NCBI GenBank assembly: GCA_904395865.1
Contig: CAJFNY010000095.1
Location: forward strand, 1-36,124
Length of the DNA stretch: 36,124 bases
DNA from: an uncultured Oscillospiraceae bacterium
GTDB taxonomy: Bacteria > Bacillota > Clostridia > Oscillospirales > Oscillospiraceae
Reading direction: 5' to 3'
Of the stretch, positions 31,581-36,124 are shown piece by piece. Numbering within the stretch: the stretch's first letter is position 1; each line of letters opens with the position of its first letter. The position numbers and the translations under genes are program-made. Under the pieces are notes generated by a model. It saw nothing but the letters and a program-made list of their open reading frames with translations. It had not been told where the DNA came from and ran no database searches.

Positions 31581-32510
31581 TTACTTTTCCGTGCTCTTGT
31601 AGCGGCTGTACGCCACGACGATCCGGCGGTTGGGCTCCGTGCCCGTGGAGTACGTCGTCACGTCCGGCGTGTCCTGCAGGGCCGCGTGGATCACATGGCG
31701 CTCATAGGCGTTCATGGGCTCCAGCGTGATGTTCCGGCGGTAGCGCACCACCTTGCCGGCCACCTTCTGCGCCAGACGCTGGAGGGACTCCTCCCGCTTG
31801 AGCCGGTAGCTCTCGGCGTCCACGTTGACGCGGATGCGCTTGCTGGCGTTGCGGTTGATGACGTAGTTGGCCAGGTGCTGAATGGCGTCCAGCGTCTCGC
31901 CCCGGTGGCCGATCAGCAGACCCAGGCTGGGGCCCACGAGATCGACGGCATAGGCGTCCTCACCGTTCTTGACGGCGTGGGGCACCGCATCGGAGCCCAT
32001 CTGCTCCAGCAGGCCCTTGAGGAACTGCTCGATCCGCTCCTCCACGGAGCCGGGCTGCGCCACAGGATACTCCTTGGGCTCCGGCGCCGGCCGGGACTCC
32101 TTGGGGGCCGCCTTGGGCGCCTCATCCCTGGGCGCCTTCGGAGCCTTGGGTGCCTCCTGGCGGGCCTTGGCCGGCTCCGCCGCTTCCACCTTGGGCGGCT
32201 CCTGTCTGGCCGGCTCGGGGCGCGGCTTCGCCGCCTCCTTCGGGGCCTCGGTCCGCTGGCTCTTGGGGACGTACGGCTTCGGCTTGCTCCGGGAGGCCGA
32301 CGACAGCGCCGCTGCCGGCACCGCCACCTCCTCATCGGCTTCGTACGTCACCTTGACCTTGGCCGGCTGCGCGCCAAAGCCCAGGAAGCCCGACTTCGGC
32401 TGCTCGAGAACTTCCACGGAAACGCTGGTTCGGTCCATCTTCAGCTCCTCCAGAGCGGCCGCGATGGCCAGGTCCAGCGTCTTGCCGGTGGTGATGATAA
32501 ACTTTTCCAT
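31581..32510 (-). CDS. jag: Jag/KhpB RNA-binding protein
   Basis: 309 aa, ATG with AAGGAG 8 nt upstream. Also called SpoIIIJ-associated protein or KhpB; binds RNA with KhpA and influences cell elongation. Domains: Jag_N (1-55; KFIITTGKTLDLAIAAALEELKM...GFLGFGAQPAKVKV), a long Pro/Ala/Lys/Glu-rich linker (about 75-160), a KH domain (GPSLGLLIGHRGETLDAIQHLANYVI) and a C-terminal R3H domain (LEPMNAYERHVIHAALQ). It follows yidC by 16 nt, the standard order. The linker is longer than in Bacillus Jag, in line with the GC-rich, Ala-rich proteome. Confidence 0.95.
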   Translation of the reverse strand: MEKFIITTGKTLDLAIAAALEELKMDRTSVSVEVLEQPKSGFLGFGAQPAKVKVTYEADEEVAVPAAALSSASRSKPKPYVPKSQRTEAPKEAAKPRPEPARQEPPKVEAAEPAKARQEAPKAPKAPRDEAPKAAPKESRPAPEPKEYPVAQPGSVEERIEQFLKGLLEQMGSDAVPHAVKNGEDAYAVDLVGPSLGLLIGHRGETLDAIQHLANYVINRNASKRIRVNVDAESYRLKREESLQRLAQKVAGKVVRYRRNITLEPMNAYERHVIHAALQDTPDVTTYSTGTEPNRRIVVAYSRYKSTEK

Positions 32511-32526
32511 ATGAACGCTCCTTGCC

Positions 32527-33918
32527 TCAATCGGTACCCGATGCGGCGCTGTCCGCGCCGTCGTCGGCGGCAGCGGCGGACTCCGCTGCGTCGCCGGCAG
32601 GCGCCTCAGCGGCCGTCAGAAGCTCGTCTTCCAGCTCGTCATCGGGCAGAGCCGCGGCGTCCGCCGCAGCACGGACTTCATCACTCAAATCGTAGCCGCC
32701 GGGGCCGCTGGTGTCGCGTCCGTAACGCACCGGCTTATACGCCCGGCCGCGGCAGAAGGGCCGGTCCTCAATGCCGGAGAAATGGCGATCCTCGTCGCTC
32801 TTCTCCCGGGCGGCCCGCAGGGCCTCCCGCTCCTCCGGCTTCAGCTTGCCCTCCACGGCGGGACCGCGCTCGGCCTTCTCCTTGGCGGCCAGCTTCTTCT
32901 TGGAGGTGTTCGGGTCGGCCACGTCGCCCATCTTGGCGCGGCGCTCGGCGCGGATGCGCTCCCGCTCGGCCTCGCGGGCCTCCTCCTCGGCCGCCTCCCG
33001 GCGGCGGATCTCATCCTCGGCATCGTAGACCTTCCGGTAGTGCTTCGTCAGGAAGAAGTCCTGAACGACGCCGAACAGCGCCTGCGCAATCCAGTAGATG
33101 GAGATGCCGGCCGGCATGCTGAAGCCGATCCAGAGGGTCATCAGCGGCATGATGATGTTCATGGACTTCATGGACTGATTGACGGCCGAGGCCGCGTCCT
33201 TGTCCTGCTCACCCTTGTTGTTGGTGGCCACGGTGGCGTTGAACTTCTGCGTGGCCCACATGGACAGCCAGTTGAACGCCGCTGACAGCACCGGGATCAG
33301 GAACAGGCCGATCTCCGCCCAGCCGGTCATGGCCCAGAAGCGCCACGACGGCACCAGGCCCAGATTGATGCCCAGGAAGTCGAAGTTGATGGGGTTCAGC
33401 GTGGCGTTGGCCAGCGCCGGGATGGCCTCCCGGATCTCCGGCAGGTAGTCGCCCAGGTACGTGCAGGCGGCCAGCTGGCGGTAGTATTCGGTGGCGCCCA
33501 GCTCCACATGCCCGCTGATGACCTCCACGATCTGCGCCGCCTGCTCGGCCGTCAGGTGCATCATGTAGACCATGGGCTCCCGGATGACCTGATACAGCGG
33601 GATCAGGATCAGCAGCGGCACGAACGACCACAGGCAGCCGCCGGTGGTGGAGACGCCCTCCTTCTTGTAGAGCTTCATGACCTCGGTCTGATACCGGGCC
33701 TTGTCGTCGCCGTATTTGGCCTCCAGGTTCTTGAGCCGCGGGGCCAGGCGGGACATCTTCATCATGCTCTTCTTGCTCTTGGCGCTGACGGGCAGCAGGA
33801 TCAGCTTGATGGCCACGGCGAAGAGGATCAGCGCCAGGCCGTAGTTGTCCGTCAGCAGGTAGAGCCACTCCAGCACGTAGCCAAACGGTACGCGGATGAT
33901 GTCGGCAACAGAATTCAA
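32527..33918 (-). CDS. yidC: YidC/Oxa1 membrane protein insertase (SpoIIIJ-like)
   Basis: 463 aa with a TTG start at 33918 and AAGGAA upstream. No ATG is suitable. Inserts proteins into the membrane. Membrane spans include YGLALILFAVAIKLILLPV (about 26-44) and several after 85 (LWSFVPLLILIPLYQVI), followed by MPLMTLWIGFSMPAGISIYWIAQALFGVVQDFFL. A cytoplasmic hairpin MMKMSRLAPRLKNLEAKYGDDKARYQTEVMKLYKKEGV lies between. The C-terminal 160 residues are a charged Ala/Glu/Arg-rich tail, longer than in SpoIIIJ (about 260 aa total), which could bind ribosomes. There is no lipobox Cys at the N-terminus. Confidence 0.95.
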   Translation of the reverse strand: MNSVADIIRVPFGYVLEWLYLLTDNYGLALILFAVAIKLILLPVSAKSKKSMMKMSRLAPRLKNLEAKYGDDKARYQTEVMKLYKKEGVSTTGGCLWSFVPLLILIPLYQVIREPMVYMMHLTAEQAAQIVEVISGHVELGATEYYRQLAACTYLGDYLPEIREAIPALANATLNPINFDFLGINLGLVPSWRFWAMTGWAEIGLFLIPVLSAAFNWLSMWATQKFNATVATNNKGEQDKDAASAVNQSMKSMNIIMPLMTLWIGFSMPAGISIYWIAQALFGVVQDFFLTKHYRKVYDAEDEIRRREAAEEEAREAERERIRAERRAKMGDVADPNTSKKKLAAKEKAERGPAVEGKLKPEEREALRAAREKSDEDRHFSGIEDRPFCRGRAYKPVRYGRDTSGPGGYDLSDEVRAAADAAALPDDELEDELLTAAEAPAGDAAESAAAADDGADSAASGTD

Positions 33919-33957
33919 AGTATTCTTCCTTTCGTCATGGACCGCCGAGGCCGCGCC

Positions 33958-34170
33958 TCAGGGGACCGGGTCGAAATAGTCTCCCTTGTAAAAGGGCTGG
34001 CACCGCAGAAGCCGCCGGAACGCCAGCCAGCCGCCCTTCCAGGCGCCGTACTTCCCGATGGCCTCCAGCGCGTACTGGGAACACGTGGGCGAGAAGCGGC
34101 AGCGGGGCGGGAACGCCGGCGATATCTGCTTCTGATAGAATCGGATTATGGCGAGCAGCACCCGTTTCAT
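33958..34170 (-). CDS. yidD: membrane protein insertion efficiency factor YidD
   Basis: 70 aa, ATG at 34170, overlapping the rnpA stop by 4 nt. A small amphipathic protein on the inner face of the membrane that aids YidC-dependent insertion. Sequence matches: [34 protein letters not shown]...[24 protein letters not shown], with the three conserved Cys residues. Normal length and place between rnpA and yidC. Confidence 0.95.
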   Translation of the reverse strand: MKRVLLAIIRFYQKQISPAFPPRCRFSPTCSQYALEAIGKYGAWKGGWLAFRRLLRCQPFYKGDYFDPVP

Positions 34171-34514
34171 GGCTCTGCCTCCTGCAAAAGCCCCAGCTTG
34201 CCGGCCAGGGCCAGATACGCCTGCTCCAGCTGCCGGTATTCCGCGTCCACAGCACGGCCTCTGGCCACGACCACGATGTCGTAGCCGCGGCAGAAGGCCC
34301 CCTCATGGAGCCGGTAGATCTCCCGCAGGCGGCGGCGCAGGCGGTTGCGGACCACGGCATGTCCCAGCTTGGCCGAGACGGTCAGGCCCACACGGTTGCC
34401 GCCGCTGCCGTTCCTGCGGCAGTAGAGGACGAGATATCGGTTCGCGGCGCTGGCGCCGCGGCGGTAGAGCCGCCGGAACAGATGGTTCTGCTTCAGCGAC
34501 TGGGAAAACTCCAT
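34167..34514 (-). CDS. rnpA: ribonuclease P protein component
   Basis: 115 aa from the ATG at 34514, with GGGGAGG 8 nt upstream. Protein subunit of RNase P, which trims tRNA 5' ends. It has the N-terminal [14 protein letters not shown], the RNA-binding [28 protein letters not shown] (RNR motif) and the C-terminal [20 protein letters not shown]. The position right after rpmH is universal. The frame is open 22 codons further upstream, but the SD fixes this start. Confidence 0.96.
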   Translation of the reverse strand: MEFSQSLKQNHLFRRLYRRGASAANRYLVLYCRRNGSGGNRVGLTVSAKLGHAVVRNRLRRRLREIYRLHEGAFCRGYDIVVVARGRAVDAEYRQLEQAYLALAGKLGLLQEAEP

Positions 34515-34622
34515 GGGCTGTGCCTCCCCAGAGCGGCAGGGCATAAACGGAGGGGGCGAACAGAATTGCCTTCCATTCACCCCTCAAAACTCGCTGTTCG
34601 AGCTGGATTCTGCGGTCCGGGC

Positions 34623-34763
34623 TCAGTGGCTCAGCTTGGCTCTGCCCTTGGCGCGGCGGCGGGCCAGGACCTTGCGGCCGTTGGCGGTGGACATTCTCTT
34701 GCGGAAGCCGCAGACCTTGGAGCGATAGCGCTTCTTGGGCTGGTAGGTACGAACGGTAGCCAT
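34623..34763 (-). CDS. rpmH: 50S ribosomal protein L34
   Basis: 46 aa, ATG with AGGAGG 7 nt upstream. Small basic protein of the large ribosomal subunit: [45 protein letters not shown] is the unmistakable L34 sequence, two residues longer at the N-terminus than the common MKRTYQP form. First gene of the rpmH-rnpA-yidD-yidC-jag operon, read from a near-perfect promoter about 100 nt upstream. Confidence 0.97.
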   Translation of the reverse strand: MATVRTYQPKKRYRSKVCGFRKRMSTANGRKVLARRRAKGRAKLSH

Positions 34764-34829
34764 GTGGGTACACCTCCTGTACAGAATCATGCTCGACAGC
34801 CGCCCAGTGCGGCCGCAGCGAACCATTGC

Positions 34830-34848
34830 AAAAAGCCCCCTCCGGGGC
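34830..34848 (-). terminator. short terminator-like hairpin in the rpmH leader
   Basis: An all-GC 5-bp stem (34835-34839 with 34844-34848), 4-nt loop, then five T on the minus strand. It lies 7-25 nt below the predicted rpmH RNA start, so it may act as an attenuator or end reading from hemW. Confidence 0.4.
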
Positions 34849-34861
34849 GGATACGAAAGAT

Positions 34862-34891
34862 ATTATATCGTATGGATTGTCCGGCTGTCAA
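34862..34891 (-). promoter_or_regulatory. consensus promoter of the rpmH operon
   Basis: Minus-strand TTGACA (34886-34891), 18-nt spacer, TATAAT (34862-34867). Both boxes match the consensus exactly, as expected for a ribosomal protein operon. Confidence 0.85.
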
Positions 34892-34965
34892 CCGGATTTT
34901 GCAACTTTTTCGCGTTCTACGGCAAACTTGTGCCCCGCCCCTGTCCGCAGCACAACATCTGGCCC

Positions 34966-36124
34966 TCAGTGCTTGCGGGTCAGGGGCTGCGACCGCTCCT
35001 GGAGTTCCAGCAGCACGCCGATGATCTGATTGGACAGCAGCAGGCCCCGGGGCGTCAGGCGCCAGCGGCCCTCCTCCCGGACGGCCAGGCCCTTGGAGGC
35101 GTACAGCTCCAGCGCCTTCTCCAGCGGCTCGAAGGGCAGCAGGAAGCGGCCGGTGTACTCCTCGGCGGCGATGCCCTGGGCAATCCGCAGCCGGAGCATC
35201 AGGTACTCCCCGGCCCGCTCCCGGGGCGCAATCGTCTCGCACTCCGAGAGGATGACGCCGCCTTCCAGGACGCCCTGGATGTACGTCTCCAGGTCGGCCC
35301 TGGCCGTGTACCGCTTGCCGGCGAAGTCCGAGGCGGCCGACGGGCCGAAGCCCAGATACTCGCCGCCGGTCCAGTACTTGAGGTTATGGCGGCAGGCCAT
35401 GCCCTCCCGGGCGAAGTTGGAGATCTCGTACTGGCCGTAGCCGAAGTTCTCCAGGGTCTCCACGGCGTAGAGGTACATGTCGGCCTGGGCGTCGTCGTCG
35501 GGGAGGTTGGCGCCGTCGCGGTACGTGTAGAGCGGCGTACCCGGCTCCACCTTCAGGCCGTAGCAGGAGATGTGGTCCGGCTTCAGGTCCAGCACGTGGC
35601 GCAGGGTGTTCATCCACCGCTCCCGGGTCTGGTTGGGCAGGCCGAACATCAGGTCCACCGAGATGTTCTCGAAGCCGGCGCTCCGGGCGTTCTCCAGGGC
35701 CTGGACGGCCTGCTCGTACGTGTGGGGCCGGCCCAGGGCCTTGAGGACCTCGTCGGTGTCGTTCTGGACGCCCAGGCTCATGCGGTTGAAGCCGGCGGCG
35801 CGCAGCTTGCGCAGGGTGATGCCGTTGACTGAGTCGGGGTTGGCCTCGAACGTCACCTCGCAGTCCTTGCTCAGGCTGAAGCGCCGGTCCAGCTCCGCCA
35901 GGATGCGCTTGAGGCCGTCGGCCCCGAAGAAGGACGGCGTGCCGCCGCCGAAGTACACGGAGTCCACCGTGTAGTCCGGCGCCAGGGCGCCGGCCTCGCG
36001 GATGTGGGTGACGAGCGCATGGAGATAGCGGTCCATGAGCTCCTTGCTGCGGCCGCCGCCCAGGGAGTAGAAGTCGCAGTACTCGCACTTGCTGCGGCAG
36101 AAGGGGATGTGGACGTAGACGCCC
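34966..36124 (-). CDS. hemW: radical SAM haem chaperone HemW, 5' end outside the window
   Basis: Partial: the frame runs off the right edge, with 386 residues seen. HemW relatives resemble coproporphyrinogen III oxidase HemN but deliver haem to respiratory enzymes. The radical SAM cluster motif CRSKCEYC (CxxxCxxC, about 36076-36099) is preceded by VYVHIPF, then SVYFGGGTPSFFGADGL, FEANPDSV, NRMSLGVQ and SVDLMFGLPNQTRERW. The C-terminal winged-helix part (RIAQGIAAEEYTGRF...LTPRGLLLSNQII) is complete. The motif is CxxxCxxC without the extra Cys of HemN, which supports HemW. It lies upstream of rpmH on the same strand. Confidence 0.92.
   Translation of the reverse strand, partial: GVYVHIPFCRSKCEYCDFYSLGGGRSKELMDRYLHALVTHIREAGALAPDYTVDSVYFGGGTPSFFGADGLKRILAELDRRFSLSKDCEVTFEANPDSVNGITLRKLRAAGFNRMSLGVQNDTDEVLKALGRPHTYEQAVQALENARSAGFENISVDLMFGLPNQTRERWMNTLRHVLDLKPDHISCYGLKVEPGTPLYTYRDGANLPDDDAQADMYLYAVETLENFGYGQYEISNFAREGMACRHNLKYWTGGEYLGFGPSAASDFAGKRYTARADLETYIQGVLEGGVILSECETIAPRERAGEYLMLRLRIAQGIAAEEYTGRFLLPFEPLEKALELYASKGLAVREEGRWRLTPRGLLLSNQIIGVLLELQERSQPLTRKH

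Noticed and set aside
34764-34965. Gap upstream of rpmH as the replication origin
   Set aside because: No TTATCCACA-type DnaA boxes or AT-rich unwinding repeats were seen, only the rpmH promoter and a small hairpin.

Overview
The window reads as chromosomal DNA from a high-GC, spore-forming member of the Firmicutes. The best guess is a gut-type Clostridia of the Oscillospirales kind. This rests on a stage II sporulation protein (SpoIIP), strong Shine-Dalgarno sites of the GGAGG type, a glmU-prs-pth-mfd block, an rpmH-rnpA-yidD-yidC-jag block and GC-rich codon use. No tRNA, rRNA, insertion sequence, phage gene or CRISPR array was seen. The genus is inference.

Left part (1-16.6 kb), accessory carbohydrate metabolism. 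A KDPG-type aldolase fused to a VOC-like domain is followed by a uroporphyrinogen decarboxylase/MtaA-like protein (both +). On the minus strand come an Ntn amide hydrolase with a hexapeptide acetyltransferase, then a small CD3324-family HTH protein whose upstream region carries repeated ATGCAAATG sites. Next is a six-gene minus-strand operon (4.2-9.65 kb): YhcH/NanQ-like, N-acetylneuraminate lyase, SDR, NagB-like, NagA-like and aldo/keto reductase. It looks like catabolism of sialic acid or a related sugar. It has no NanK or NanE, and the NagB-like protein has an altered active site. A divergent AraC-type regulator faces it. A very short ECF sigma gene (region 2 only) follows, with an ECF-like promoter of its own. 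A second divergon (11.2-16.6 kb) has YjbQ-like, archaeal-type TIM-like and YjbQ-like genes on the minus strand, facing SIS isomerase, DeoR regulator, GNAT and FGGY kinase genes on the plus strand. It looks like an uncharacterised sugar or polyol phosphate pathway and is the best candidate here for something undescribed.

Middle (16.6-21.5 kb): spoIIP (-), a uracil/xanthine permease (+) with a leader that contains an intrinsic terminator, and a VanW-domain surface protein (-) ending in a DPGTT repeat tail.

Right part (21.6-36.1 kb), housekeeping. mfd, pth, prs and a glmU homolog lie on the minus strand. The GlmU homolog keeps the acetyltransferase half, but its uridyltransferase half is shortened and lacks the signature motif. 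Then come a cardiolipin synthase and a LysR regulator (+), a pseudouridine synthase (-), and the jag-yidC-yidD-rnpA-rpmH block (-). A HemW gene runs off the right edge. Neither dnaA nor mnmE, the usual neighbours of the rpmH block, is adjacent.
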